A stretch of 64,000 bases of DNA. It comes from Cupriavidus sp. Its GTDB lineage: Bacteria; Pseudomonadota; Gammaproteobacteria; Burkholderiales; Burkholderiaceae. Every line of letters starts with the position of its first letter. Position 1 is the first letter of the stretch. Location: assembly GCA_031181345.1 (NCBI GenBank), contig JAPSLC010000016.1:1-64000 (forward strand). Reading direction: 5' to 3'. A model generated the notes under the pieces. The model saw only the letters and a program-made list of their open reading frames with translations. It did not search any database and was not told where the DNA came from. Below, one piece after another: positions 53,707 through 61,695 of this stretch. The position numbers and the translations under genes are program-made.

Positions 53707-54693
53707 TTACTTCGCGCTCAGGTCCAGATCGCCGATCGCGCCCAGCCACTTGGCGGTGTCGCGCACGGTCAGTTCCATCAGCTGGTCCGACGGGCCCGGC
53801 ATCGGCAGCACCTGCATCGACTTGAGCTTGTCGACCACGGCCGGTTCGGCCAGGAAGGTCTGCGTGGCGGCATGCAGGCGCGCGATCACGCTGGCCGGCG
53901 TGCCGGCCTTGGCGGCGATGCCGCTCCAGCCGATGTTCTCGAAGCCCTTCAGGCCCAGCTCGGCGGCGGTCGGCACGTCCGGCAATTCCGGCACGCGCTT
54001 GGACGCGAACAGCATCAGCGGCGTCAGCTTGCCGGCCTTGATCTGCGGCAGCGCGGTGCTCAGCACGGGCGCCATCACCTGCGTCGCACCGGAGACCGTC
54101 GACACCACGCCATCCGGCTCGCCGCGGTAGGGCACGTGCAGCAGCTTGATGCCCTGCTGCTTCTGCATCAACTCCACCACCAGATGCGTCGAATTACCGT
54201 TGCCGGACGAGGCGAAGCTGATGCTGCCAGGCTTGGCCTTGGCGGCGTCGACGAGCTCGCGATAGTTGCGCAGGCCCGATTGCGGATTGGCGACCAGCAC
54301 GAACGGCACGGTGGCCAGCATCGACACCGGCGCGAAATCCGCTTCGGGCTTGTAGGCCAGCGGCGCGTAGACGAACTTGTTCAGCACCATCTGCGAGACG
54401 CCGGCCAGGAACAGCGTGCAGCCGTCGGCCGGCTGGCTCAGCACGTACTTGGCGGCGATGATGCCGCCCGCACCGGCGCGGTTCTCGACCACGATCGGGG
54501 TCTGCAGGGTCTTGCCGACGCGCTCGGCCCACATGCGGGCCAGCGTGTCCGTGCTGCCGCCGGCCTGCTGCGAGACGACCAGCCGGATCGGGCGCGACGA
54601 CGCGCCAGGCTCACCGCAAGCGTAGCTCGGTGCGGCCACGCCGAAGGCCAACGCAAGGGGAACAGCGAATTGGAAGAAGGCAGTTTTTCTCAT
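53707..54693 (-). CDS. Bug/TctC-family periplasmic solute receptor
   Basis: This 328-residue protein starts with a signal peptide (KTAFFQFAVPLALAFGVAAP, cleavage near 25) and continues SRPIRLVVSQQAGGSTDTLARMW, VENRAGAGGIIAAKYV and LLHVPYRGEPDGVVSTVSG, all Bug signatures. It is the second Bug receptor in the window and differs from the one at 4163-5170 in most residues. It lies upstream of gamma-glutamyltransferase on the same strand and divergent from a LysR gene, suggesting uptake of a gamma-glutamyl or related amide compound. The ribosome site is weak; ATG 54693 is the only start giving a signal peptide. Confidence 0.92.
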   Translation of the reverse strand: MRKTAFFQFAVPLALAFGVAAPSYACGEPGASSRPIRLVVSQQAGGSTDTLARMWAERVGKTLQTPIVVENRAGAGGIIAAKYVLSQPADGCTLFLAGVSQMVLNKFVYAPLAYKPEADFAPVSMLATVPFVLVANPQSGLRNYRELVDAAKAKPGSISFASSGNGNSTHLVVELMQKQQGIKLLHVPYRGEPDGVVSTVSGATQVMAPVLSTALPQIKAGKLTPLMLFASKRVPELPDVPTAAELGLKGFENIGWSGIAAKAGTPASVIARLHAATQTFLAEPAVVDKLKSMQVLPMPGPSDQLMELTVRDTAKWLGAIGDLDLSAK

Positions 54694-54815
54694 AGATGGT
54701 GGCAGTGTCCAGGTCCGTCGAATTCCAGGTCTGGCGCCTGGATGCCGGGAAATTATTGGGCTCAACCGCAAACTCACCTAGTGAATTGTTTCGAACCATC
54801 TATTAGTATTCGCTC
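54694..54815. promoter_or_regulatory. LysR-controlled divergent promoter region
   Basis: This 122-base gap separates the Bug-GGT unit from the lysR gene. It contains the AT-rich sequence and TCAC-CTA-GTGA at 54774-54784, a small inverted repeat typical of LysR boxes, located 32 bases before the lysR ATG, where autoregulation would act. Confidence 0.55.
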
Positions 54816-55778
54816 ATGGAACCATCCGACCACAGCATCGCCTGGGCGCGCCGACTGCGGGTGCGGCACCTCGAGTCCTTCCTGATTCTTCACGATGCGG
54901 GCACGCTGTCGGCCGCCGCGACGCGGCTGCATATGACGCAGTCGGCGGTGTCGCACTGGCTCAGCGAAATGGAGGACCTGGCCGGCGTGAGGCTCGCGAT
55001 CCGCGGTCGCCGCCTGCAGCTGACGCCGGCGGGCGAGGCGGTGCGCCGGCTCGCCGTGCGCGTGCTGGGCGAGGTATCGCGCGCCCACGATGAGCTCGGC
55101 GCCATTGCCAAGGGCGCGGTCGCGCGCCTGCATGTCGGCAGCGTGCTGGCCGGTGTCGCGCACCTGATTCCGTGGGCCATTGTCGCGTTTCAGCGTGCGC
55201 AGCCCAATGTCTCGATCCAGGTGACCGAGGGTGCGTTCAATACGCTGCTCGATCGCCTCGAAAAGCGCGAGTTCGACCTGGTAGTCGGCTCCATCGATGC
55301 GCGCGCCTATGGCCCGCATCTGGCGCACGAGGTGCTCTTCGAAGATGCGATGGCGGTGGTGGTCGGGCCGCACCATCCGCTGGCGCAGGCTAAACGGCTG
55401 CGCTGGGAGCAACTGTTCTCGTATCCGTGGGCGATGCCGCAGCGCGAGACCCTGATGCGCACGCGGCTCGATACCGTGCTGCTCGAGCACGGCGCCGCGG
55501 GCCTGCGACCGGCGGTCGAGACCGGTTCGATCGTCACCATGCAGGCGGTACTGCGCGAGACCGACTATGTCGGCGTTTGCTCCGCGGCCATGGCCGAGCA
55601 TCTGGCCTCGCTGGGGCTGCTGCATATCCTGCCGCTCGCGGACCGGGAATCGTTCGGGCCGGTCGGGGCGGTATGGCGCAAGGGCGGCGACGACGAGGTG
55701 CTGCACGCTTTCATGCAGGCCCTGCGCGAAGAGGCGGGCCGGATCCGTGGCGCCGAGGTTGGGGCGGCTGCGCGGTAA
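54816..55778 (+). CDS. LysR-family transcriptional regulator
   Basis: This 320-residue protein has an N-terminal winged helix-turn-helix (about 15-75: LESFLILHDAGTLSAAATRLHM and TQSAVSHWLSEMEDLAGVRL) and a C-terminal co-inducer domain of periplasmic-binding fold (about 105-310). It is divergent from the Bug receptor-gamma-glutamyltransferase pair and probably regulates it in response to the imported substrate or a product. LysR members usually bind a T-N11-A site in the shared region; a TCACCTAGTGA repeat is there. It converges on the BON-domain gene. Confidence 0.93.
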   Translation: MEPSDHSIAWARRLRVRHLESFLILHDAGTLSAAATRLHMTQSAVSHWLSEMEDLAGVRLAIRGRRLQLTPAGEAVRRLAVRVLGEVSRAHDELGAIAKGAVARLHVGSVLAGVAHLIPWAIVAFQRAQPNVSIQVTEGAFNTLLDRLEKREFDLVVGSIDARAYGPHLAHEVLFEDAMAVVVGPHHPLAQAKRLRWEQLFSYPWAMPQRETLMRTRLDTVLLEHGAAGLRPAVETGSIVTMQAVLRETDYVGVCSAAMAEHLASLGLLHILPLADRESFGPVGAVWRKGGDDEVLHAFMQALREEAGRIRGAEVGAAAR

Positions 55779-55827
55779 CGCTCGCCGCCCCTTGCCGTCT
55801 TCCTGCCTGATGGCGGAGGTCAAGCCC

Positions 55828-56400
55828 TCAGCGCGGCACGCGGATATTGTTCCTGACCTCGTCCACGCCCATCACCTGCTCGGCGATATCCTCGACGCGG
55901 TACTTGGCGCGGCGGTCCGATACGGTGCCGCTCAGCGTGACGATGCCCGAGCCCACCTCCACGGTGACCTCGGACACGTCGAGATCGCGCGCCTCGGCCA
56001 AGCGCTCGCAGACCTCGTCGCAGACGCGCTCGTCGGTGCGCCGAAAGCCCTTGGGCACGGTGCGGGGGCGCCGTGTGGCCGTGCTGCCGCCGGGGCCCGA
56101 CCCGCCACCGCCGCCCGCGCCGCGATCGCCGAATTCGTTGAAGCCGACGCTGCCGCCGCCGGAGCCCATCGCGCCGGTGTCGCCGCGCCGATAGTGGTAG
56201 GCGTCACGCATGCCGCGCGAGCCGCCATAGCCGCGATGGCGCCAGGTTTCCGCGACCTCGCCGGTGCGCGGATCCTCGGGGAACCATTCCATGCCGCCGG
56301 TGACGGTGCCGCGCCCGCGGCGGTCCTCGCCGGTTTCCCGGGGCCACATCCGGCGCGGATCGCCGTTGCCTCTGCTGCCGTTGTCTCTGTTGCCATTCAT
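55828..56400 (-). CDS. BON-domain protein
   Basis: This 190-residue protein has a Gly/Arg-rich, low-complexity N-terminal half (for example GNRDNGSRGNGDPRR and GDRGAGGGGGSGPGGS) and a C-terminal BON domain (about 120-188). The BON domain reads VCDEVCERLAEARDLDVSEV, VTLSGTVSDRRAKYRVEDIAEQV and GVDEVRNNIRV. BON domains bind phospholipid or other ligands; many are stress or osmotic-shock proteins. There is no signal peptide. ATG 56400 has GGAG 8 bases upstream and is preferred over 56412. It converges on the LysR gene. The Gly-rich head is unusual. Confidence 0.85.
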   Translation of the reverse strand: MNGNRDNGSRGNGDPRRMWPRETGEDRRGRGTVTGGMEWFPEDPRTGEVAETWRHRGYGGSRGMRDAYHYRRGDTGAMGSGGGSVGFNEFGDRGAGGGGGSGPGGSTATRRPRTVPKGFRRTDERVCDEVCERLAEARDLDVSEVTVEVGSGIVTLSGTVSDRRAKYRVEDIAEQVMGVDEVRNNIRVPR

Positions 56401-56564
56401 CTCGGTCTCCATCGATCATGGACATACCGGGCAATGGCCGCAAAATCCGTACCGCCGCCGCGTGATGCCGACGCCGTGGCATGGCGCGGCTCCGCCATGG
56501 ACGGTGCAATCTTTGCCGGGATGGCTTGTAAATAGATCGCGCCTCTCGGGTCGCCAGCCATCAT

Positions 56565-56636
56565 CCCGTCGTTTCCGCGCATGCGGGAACCCAGCGTCTT
56601 AGAAAGCCACCGGGTCCCCGCTTCCGCGGGGACGAC
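56565..56636. repeat. REP-like palindromic element (copy 1)
   Basis: Two inverted modules lie head to head: TTCCGCGCATGCGGGAA and TCCCCGCTTCCGCGGGGA, separated by CCCAGCG and a short spacer. The motif GCGGGAACCCAGCG also occurs at 63.5 kb in this window. Such dispersed elements between convergent or tandem genes are typical REP/BIME sequences. Confidence 0.8.
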
Positions 56637-56660
56637 AGGCTTATCGAAGGCACCGGCGCA

Positions 56661-58088
56661 TCACACCTGCGTGATGAATTTGGTCACCAGGTAGCCGTCG
56701 AAGGTTTCCATGCCGCCTTCGCTGCCGATGCCGGAATCCTTGATGCCGCCGAACGGTGTCTCTGCCAGCGCCATGCCGAAATGGTTGATATTGACCATGC
56801 CGGCCTCGAGTCCATTCGACACCAGCGTCGCGGTCTTCAGCGAGTTGGTAAAGACATACGAGGCCAGGCCATACGGCAGGCTGTTGGCGCGCCGCAGCGC
56901 TTCCTCGGCGTCCTTGAAGCGCGTCACCGGCGCCACCGGGCCGAACGGCTCGTCGACCATCAGTTTGGCGTCGTCGGGCAGGTCGGTGACCACGGTCGGC
57001 GCGAAGAAATAGCCCTTGCTGCCGATGCGCGCGCCGCCGGCGACGACCTTGCCGCCGCGATGGCTGGCGTCGTCCAGGAACTGCTCCATCGAGGCGATGC
57101 GGCGCTCATGCGCCAGCGGACCCATCTGCGTCCCGTCGTCCAGGCCGTCGCCGACCTTGATCGAGCCCATCACCTCGGTGAAGCGGGCCAGGAAGCGGTC
57201 GTAGGCCTTTTCCTGGACGTAGAAGCGGGTCGGCGACACGCAGACCTGGCCGGCATTGCGGACCTTGAAGCGGGCCAGCATCTCGGCGGCCGGCTCGATG
57301 TCGGCGTCGTCGAACACCAGCACCGGCGAATGGCCGCCGAGCTCCATCGTCACGCGCTTCATGTGCGCGCCGGCCAGTGCGGCCAGCTGCTTGCCGACCG
57401 GCACCGAGCCGGTGAACGAGATCTTGCGCACGATCGGCGATTCGATCAGATAGGTCGAGACCTCGCTCGGCACGCCCCAGACGATGTTCAGCACGCCCGG
57501 CGGCAGGCCGGCATCGTGGAACAGCTGTGCCAGCGCGACCACCGCGCTCGGCGAATCCTCGGGGCCCTTCAGGATCAGCGTGCAGCCCGCACCGAGCGCC
57601 GACACGATCTTGCGGATCGCCTGGTTGAAGGGGAAGTTCCACGGCGTGAAGGCCGCGCAGACGCCGATCGGCTCGCGCACGACGATCTGCCGCACGTTCG
57701 GATTGCGCGGCGGAATCACGCGGCCATAGATGCGGCGGCATTCCTCGGCATGCCAGTCGGCGTGCTCGGCGCAGATCATCACCTCGGCCACCGCCTCGGC
57801 CAGCGGCTTGCCCTGGTCCAGCGTGATATTGCGGCCGATCTCCTTCGCGCGTTCACGGGTCAGCTCGCCGACGCGGCGCAGGATCTTGGCGCGCTCCAGC
57901 GGCGAGGTCTTCTTCCAGCTGTCGAAGGCGCGTTGCGCGGCGGCCAGGGCGCGGTCCAGATCCGCGGTGCTGGCGTGCGGCAGCTTGCCCAGCACCTCCT
58001 GCGTGGCGGGATTGATCACGTCCTGCTCGCGGCGCCCGCCGCCTTTGACGAACTCCCCATCGATATAAAGGGCGAGGTCCTGGTACAT
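56661..58088 (-). CDS. NAD(P)-dependent aldehyde dehydrogenase, succinate-semialdehyde-dehydrogenase-like
   Basis: This 475-residue enzyme has the ALDH signatures. The Rossmann and NAD-binding part has [17 protein letters not shown] near 151 and [10 protein letters not shown] near 226, the general-base Glu near 248 is in ELGGHSP, and the nucleophile Cys near 282 is in [28 protein letters not shown] and the closing [11 protein letters not shown] match the succinate-semialdehyde (GabD/SSADH) group more than others. It would oxidise an aldehyde to the acid. The ATG at 58088 has CAGGAG 6 bases upstream. It is divergent from tctBA across a control region with clear operators, so it may be co-regulated with the transporter. 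Confidence 0.9.
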   Translation of the reverse strand: MYQDLALYIDGEFVKGGGRREQDVINPATQEVLGKLPHASTADLDRALAAAQRAFDSWKKTSPLERAKILRRVGELTRERAKEIGRNITLDQGKPLAEAVAEVMICAEHADWHAEECRRIYGRVIPPRNPNVRQIVVREPIGVCAAFTPWNFPFNQAIRKIVSALGAGCTLILKGPEDSPSAVVALAQLFHDAGLPPGVLNIVWGVPSEVSTYLIESPIVRKISFTGSVPVGKQLAALAGAHMKRVTMELGGHSPVLVFDDADIEPAAEMLARFKVRNAGQVCVSPTRFYVQEKAYDRFLARFTEVMGSIKVGDGLDDGTQMGPLAHERRIASMEQFLDDASHRGGKVVAGGARIGSKGYFFAPTVVTDLPDDAKLMVDEPFGPVAPVTRFKDAEEALRRANSLPYGLASYVFTNSLKTATLVSNGLEAGMVNINHFGMALAETPFGGIKDSGIGSEGGMETFDGYLVTKFITQV

Positions 58089-58272
58089 GGCTTCTCCTGT
58101 GTCCTGTGTCGTATGTCGTGAGTCGTGAGTCGTGGGCCCTGGGTCCGCTGTCGGGAACCGCGGCGTGCGCCACGCGGGTGCCCCGAGGTTCCGAACCCGT
58201 TAGCTTACCGCGTCGGCCGCGGCGGCGTTTTGGCTCGCTCGATCCGATTCCTTTCAATGAGCCTTCATCCCG

Positions 58273-58289
58273 CTTTCACGTTCCTTTCA
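58273..58289 (+). promoter_or_regulatory. Direct repeat CTTTCA, 11-bp period
   Basis: CTTTCA occurs at 58273-58278 and 58284-58289, an 11-base period. It is the complement of the TGAAAG core of the repeat at 58353-58370, so the same OmpR-type regulator could bind both clusters in opposite orientation. Confidence 0.5.
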
Positions 58290-58291
58290 AA

Positions 58292-58312
58292 TTGCATCAC
58301 ATCATGATGCAA
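58292..58312. promoter_or_regulatory. 21-bp palindrome upstream of tctBA
   Basis: Perfect 8-bp arms TTGCATCA and TGATGCAA flank a 5-base centre CATCA. It lies 134-154 bases before the tctB ATG, between two clusters of 11-bp direct repeats. A dimeric repressor or activator operator is the simplest reading. Confidence 0.6.
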
Positions 58313-58352
58313 AGGCCAATTCGTTGCCGTGGTTAACCCTGAAACCAGACAA

Positions 58353-58384
58353 CTGAAAGGGCGCTGAAAGCACGCTTCTCTAAC
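58353..58384 (+). promoter_or_regulatory. Activator-type promoter of tctBA: 11-bp direct repeats and -10 element
   Basis: CTGAAAG at 58353-58359 and 58364-58370 has an 11-base period. A -10-like TCTAAC (58379-58384) starts exactly 8 bases after the second copy. This repeat-8-minus-ten layout is typical of OmpR/PhoB-type activated promoters. TctD, the known regulator of tct operons, is of that family. Confidence 0.6.
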
Positions 58385-58445
58385 GTTGCATCCGCTTTCG
58401 GCACAGCGCTGGTGCCGTGCGGCTTTGTATTTAACGAGGAGAATC

Positions 58446-58910
58446 ATGTTGCGCATACGCAGCCAAAAGGACTTCGCCTCCGGCCTGATGTTCGTGCTGG
58501 TCGGTCTTGGCTTTTCCTTTGTCGCTCGCGGCTATTCGATGGGGACGGCCGCGAAGATGGGTCCCGGATATTTCCCCTTCCTGCTCGGCCTGGTGTTGGC
58601 CGGACTCGGCGCGCTGGTGTTGCTGGGCTCGCTGTCGAGCAAGGGCGAGGCAGACCGGATGGAACGCTGGGACATCAAGATCCTGCTGTGGATCCTGGGT
58701 TCGGTGGTGCTGTTCGGCCTGTTGCTCAAGCCGCTCGGCATGGTGCTGTCGGTCTTCGTGCTGGTGGTCGTGTCGTCGATGGCCAGTCATGAATTCAGCT
58801 GGAAGGGTGCGCTGCTCAACAGCGTGGTGCTGGTCCTGATCAGCCTCGGTGCCTTTGTCTACGGCATCAACCTGCAGATGCCGGTCTGGCCGGCATTCAT
58901 CACGGGCTAA
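58446..58910 (+). CDS. tctB: Tripartite tricarboxylate transporter small membrane subunit
   Basis: This 154-residue protein has four membrane segments and the TctB pattern: FASGLMFVLVGLGFSFVARGY at the N-terminus, GTAAKMGPGYFPFLLGLVLAGLGALVL near 33-59, then a loop and LLWILGSVVLFGLLLKPLG. TctB pairs with TctA to import carboxylates using a TctC/Bug receptor and the ion gradient. The ATG at 58446 has GAGGAG 6 bases upstream. It is 11 bases before tctA. No tctC lies in the operon. Confidence 0.93.
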   Translation: MLRIRSQKDFASGLMFVLVGLGFSFVARGYSMGTAAKMGPGYFPFLLGLVLAGLGALVLLGSLSSKGEADRMERWDIKILLWILGSVVLFGLLLKPLGMVLSVFVLVVVSSMASHEFSWKGALLNSVVLVLISLGAFVYGINLQMPVWPAFITG

Positions 58911-58921
58911 GGAGCGCGCAG

Positions 58922-60424
58922 ATGGAATTGCTTGATCATTTGACGCTCGGGTTCTCGACCGCGCTGTCGTTCCAGAACCTGGCCTACGCCTTCCTCGGCT
59001 GCCTGCTCGGCACGCTGATCGGCGTGCTGCCGGGCCTCGGCCCCCTCGCGACCATCGCGATGCTGCTGCCGATCACCTATACGCTGCCTCCGGTGGCTGC
59101 GCTGATCATGCTGGCCGGCATCTACTACGGTGCGCAGTACGGCGGCTCGACCACCGCGATCCTGGTGAATCTTCCCGGCGAATCGTCGTCGGTGGTGACC
59201 ACCATCGATGGTTACCAGATGGCACGGCGCGGACGCGCCGGCGTGGCGCTGGCCACCGCCGGTATCGGCTCGTTCTTCGCCGGCTGCGTGGCTACGCTGA
59301 TCCTGGCGGCCTTCGCCGGCCCGCTGTCGGAACTGGCGTTCAAGTTCGGCCCCGCCGAGTACTTCTCGCTGATGGTGCTGGGCCTGATCGGCGCCGTGGT
59401 GCTGGCCTCCGGTTCGCTGGTCAAGGCGATCTCGATGATCGTGCTGGGCCTGCTGCTGGGCCTGGTCGGTACCGACGTGAACTCGGGCGCGGCGCGCTTC
59501 TCGTTCGACATCCCCGAACTGACCGACGGCATCGACTTCGTCGCGCTGGCCATGGGCATGTTCGGCTTCGCCGAGATCATCGCGAACCTGGAGCAGAAGG
59601 AGAACCGCGAGACCTTCACCGATCGCGTGACCAACCTGTTCCCGACCAAGGATGACTTCAAGCGGATGATCCCGGCGGTGCTGCGCGGTACCGCGCTCGG
59701 TTCGGCGCTGGGCATCCTGCCCGGCGGCGGCGCCTCGCTGGCTTCGTTCGCGGCCTACACGCTGGAGAAGAAGTCGTCGAAGTACTCGCACGAGTTCGGC
59801 AAGGGCGCGATCGAAGGAGTGGCAGGTCCCGAGTCGGCCAACAACGCGGCGGCGCAGACCTCGTTCATCCCGCTGCTGACGCTGGGTATTCCGCCCAACG
59901 CGGTGATGGCGCTGATGGTCGGTGCAATGACGATCCACAACATCCAGCCGGGCCCGCAGGTGATGACCAGCAACCCGCAGCTGTTCTGGGGCCTGATCGC
60001 CTCGATGTGGATCGGCAACCTGATGCTGATCATCCTGAACCTGCCGCTGATCGGCATCTGGGTCAAGCTGCTGACCGTCCCGTATCGCTTCCTGTACCCG
60101 GCGATCCTGGTGTTCTGCGGCATCGGCGTCTACTCGGTCAACAACCAGACCTTCGACGTCTTCATGGCCGCGGGCTTCGGCGTGGTGGGCTATCTGTTCC
60201 TGAAGCTCAAGTGCGAACCGGCGCCGCTGCTGCTCGGCTTCGTGCTCGGACCGATGATGGAGGAGAACTTCCGCCGCACGCTGCTGCTCTCGCGTGGCGA
60301 CTTCTCGGTGTTCGTCACGCGTCCGCTGTCGATGGGCCTGCTGATTGCCGCCGCGGCCCTGGTGGCGGTGGTGGCGCTGCCCTCGATCAAGGCGAAGCGC
60401 GAAATCGCCTTCCAGGAGGAGTAG
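58922..60424 (+). CDS. tctA: Tripartite tricarboxylate transporter large membrane subunit
   Basis: This 500-residue protein has the TctA layout of twelve hydrophobic segments. Family blocks are FLGCLLGTLIGVLPGLGPLATIAMLLPIT near 26-54, MLAGIYYGAQYGGSTTAILVNLPGE near 63-87 and its repeat-half equivalents GSALGILPGGGASLASFAAY and GVAGPESANNAAAQTSFIPLLTLGIP. Both halves show the GxLPGxG motif used for substrate and ion binding. It lies 11 bases after tctB with an intrinsic terminator behind it. A third gene for the receptor is missing here, so the solute must be delivered by a receptor encoded elsewhere. Confidence 0.96.
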   Translation: MELLDHLTLGFSTALSFQNLAYAFLGCLLGTLIGVLPGLGPLATIAMLLPITYTLPPVAALIMLAGIYYGAQYGGSTTAILVNLPGESSSVVTTIDGYQMARRGRAGVALATAGIGSFFAGCVATLILAAFAGPLSELAFKFGPAEYFSLMVLGLIGAVVLASGSLVKAISMIVLGLLLGLVGTDVNSGAARFSFDIPELTDGIDFVALAMGMFGFAEIIANLEQKENRETFTDRVTNLFPTKDDFKRMIPAVLRGTALGSALGILPGGGASLASFAAYTLEKKSSKYSHEFGKGAIEGVAGPESANNAAAQTSFIPLLTLGIPPNAVMALMVGAMTIHNIQPGPQVMTSNPQLFWGLIASMWIGNLMLIILNLPLIGIWVKLLTVPYRFLYPAILVFCGIGVYSVNNQTFDVFMAAGFGVVGYLFLKLKCEPAPLLLGFVLGPMMEENFRRTLLLSRGDFSVFVTRPLSMGLLIAAAALVAVVALPSIKAKREIAFQEE

Positions 60425-60425
60425 A

Positions 60426-60485
60426 GAAAAACCGGGCCGGCCGGCCCTCGGAGCCCTTCCGAGAGCCAGCCGGCCCGGTCGTTTT
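60426..60485 (+). terminator. Intrinsic terminator of tctBA
   Basis: Long arms ACCGGGCCGGC and GCCGGCCCGGT (11 bp, 60431-60441 and 60469-60479) with an inner CTCGGA/TCCGAG stem are followed by CGTTTT. The left side also has AAAA, so it can work in both directions. It starts two bases after the tctA stop. Confidence 0.85.
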
Positions 60486-60503
60486 GCGCATGTCTATCGT
60501 TGC

Positions 60504-60800
60504 ATGAAAAGACCAACCATCGATAGTCTCGTTTCCCGGCTCTATATCCTGAAGTTCGTGCAGTCCAGCCCGGCCACGGTGCTCGCTCTCGTGGAGCGGC
60601 TGCGCGAACATGGCATCGAGAAGAACATCCGCTCGCTGCGCCCGATCCTGCGCAGCCTGCTGATCGCACGAGCGATCACCGCGGAACTGGTCGAAGGCAA
60701 CGGCCGGGTCTACTCGATCACCGACAGCGGGCGCGAAGAGCTGGATGCCTACCTGTCCCATCTCGATGTGCTGCAAAACGAAATCGGCGGCGACCGTTGA
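60504..60800 (+). CDS. PadR-like small winged-helix protein
   Basis: This 98-residue protein contains a winged-helix fold: RLYILKFVQSSPATVLALVERL, GIEKNIRSLRPILRSLLIARAI and a wing GRVYSITDSGREELDAYLSHL. The YxITxxGREEL part is the PadR family wing. It is short for PadR, which often adds a C-terminal dimerisation helix, but the last 15 residues (LSHLDVLQNEIGG) may serve that role. There is no ribosome site for ATG 60504; it starts 19 bases after the tctBA terminator. It may regulate tctBA or an unlinked gene. A hairpin overlaps its stop. Confidence 0.75.
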   Translation: MKRPTIDSLVSRLYILKFVQSSPATVLALVERLREHGIEKNIRSLRPILRSLLIARAITAELVEGNGRVYSITDSGREELDAYLSHLDVLQNEIGGDR

Positions 60801-60814
60801 GGCCGCCGCCGATT
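60782..60814 (+). terminator. Hairpin overlapping the end of the PadR-like gene
   Basis: Perfect 11-bp arms AATCGGCGGCG (60782-60792) and CGCCGCCGATT (60804-60814) enclose the stop codon region. It is followed by GTCGTTT, a short T-containing tail. The stop TGA lies in the loop, an unusual compact arrangement. Confidence 0.6.
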
Positions 60815-60900
60815 GTCGTTTGAGACTGGCGATTTTTTCCCCCTCTCCCCCTGAAGGGAAGAGGGAGAACCCGGGCAGGATTCCCGGATGCCCTACCGAC

Positions 60901-61695
60901 TTACTGGCTGACCAGCTCGATCGCCGTCTGCGAGTCGTCGTTGGCCTTGGCCACCAGCACCTTGATGTTGTTCGGCACGGCGGACGCGATGCCGTCGACC
61001 GGGATCGGCATGATCAGCCAGTCGGCGTTGTTGTCGATGGTGATCGCCCCCGAGCTGAAGATCACCTGCTTGGTGCCCGCCGTGGTGACCCGGATCTGGT
61101 AGTTGTTGCCGCCGTCAAACTCGTTGGAGTCCTGGCCCGAGGCCGGCACCGCCGACTTGTAGCCGACGTTGGCGAAGGTCGGATTGACCGTATTGATGTC
61201 CACCGACGGGGCCGTCACGTAGATATCGACGTTCTGCGCATTGAACGCGGCGTTCACCGCGCGCACCCGCGCCTTGGTCGACAGCAGGCCCTTCTCGTAC
61301 GGATCGTCGATCACCAGCGTGTCGGCGCGGTCGTCGCCCGGCAGCGCCACGATGGTGTACTTGTGGCCCGTTGCCGCATCGATTTGCGCACGGCCCACTT
61401 CGGTCTGCGTGCCGGCGGCGTTGAAGGTGAACAGGTGGTTGCCGTCGTCCACGTCCGAATAGCGGGCGACGAACTTGTACGGAATATTCTGCAGGGACGT
61501 CCGTGCGCCGTTCTGATAGACGTCGAGATTGAGTTGGGTCGGGATCGGAGGCACGGCGTGGATCACGCGTGTTTGTGGTTCGTTCAGGCCGAGACGGTCG
61601 TCGATGCCATCGTCGCCGCCGCCGCATGCCGTCAGCATGGCGCTGGCCGCCACCATCAGTCCCAGTGCAATCCCGGATTTCGAGAACAGCTTCAT
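60901..61695 (-). CDS. DUF4397-domain lipoprotein
   Basis: This 264-residue protein has a lipoprotein signal peptide with lipobox LTAC (cleavage before Cys24, followed by GGG and acidic residues). The mature part begins TRVIHAVPPIPTQLNLDVYQNG, with VRAVNAAFNAQNVDIYVTAPS as a repeated half, both typical of DUF4397 domains (beta-sandwich, extracytoplasmic). The family is of unknown function; such lipoproteins are often surface-exposed. The ATG at 61695 follows AAGGGG. It is divergent from the GGDEF-EAL gene across 418 bases with three palindrome-like elements. Confidence 0.93.
   Translation of the reverse strand: MKLFSKSGIALGLMVAASAMLTACGGGDDGIDDRLGLNEPQTRVIHAVPPIPTQLNLDVYQNGARTSLQNIPYKFVARYSDVDDGNHLFTFNAAGTQTEVGRAQIDAATGHKYTIVALPGDDRADTLVIDDPYEKGLLSTKARVRAVNAAFNAQNVDIYVTAPSVDINTVNPTFANVGYKSAVPASGQDSNEFDGGNNYQIRVTTAGTKQVIFSSGAITIDNNADWLIMPIPVDGIASAVPNNIKVLVAKANDDSQTAIELVSQ

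Larger units (their letters stand above)
58089..58445. promoter_or_regulatory. 357-bp control region between the aldehyde dehydrogenase gene and tctBA
   Basis: No gene is supported. It holds short 7-bp tandem repeats (GTCGTGA, near 58115-58135), CTTTCA direct repeats (58273-58289), a 21-bp palindrome (58292-58312), CTGAAAG direct repeats (58353-58370) and a -10-like TCTAAC (58379-58384). The last four are described as separate features. Confidence 0.6.

Noticed and set aside
56565..56636. Reading the GC-rich palindromes as a CRISPR or insertion-sequence end
   Set aside because: There are no regularly spaced repeats with unique spacers and no transposase. A second copy with the same core at 63.5 kb indicates a REP-like element.
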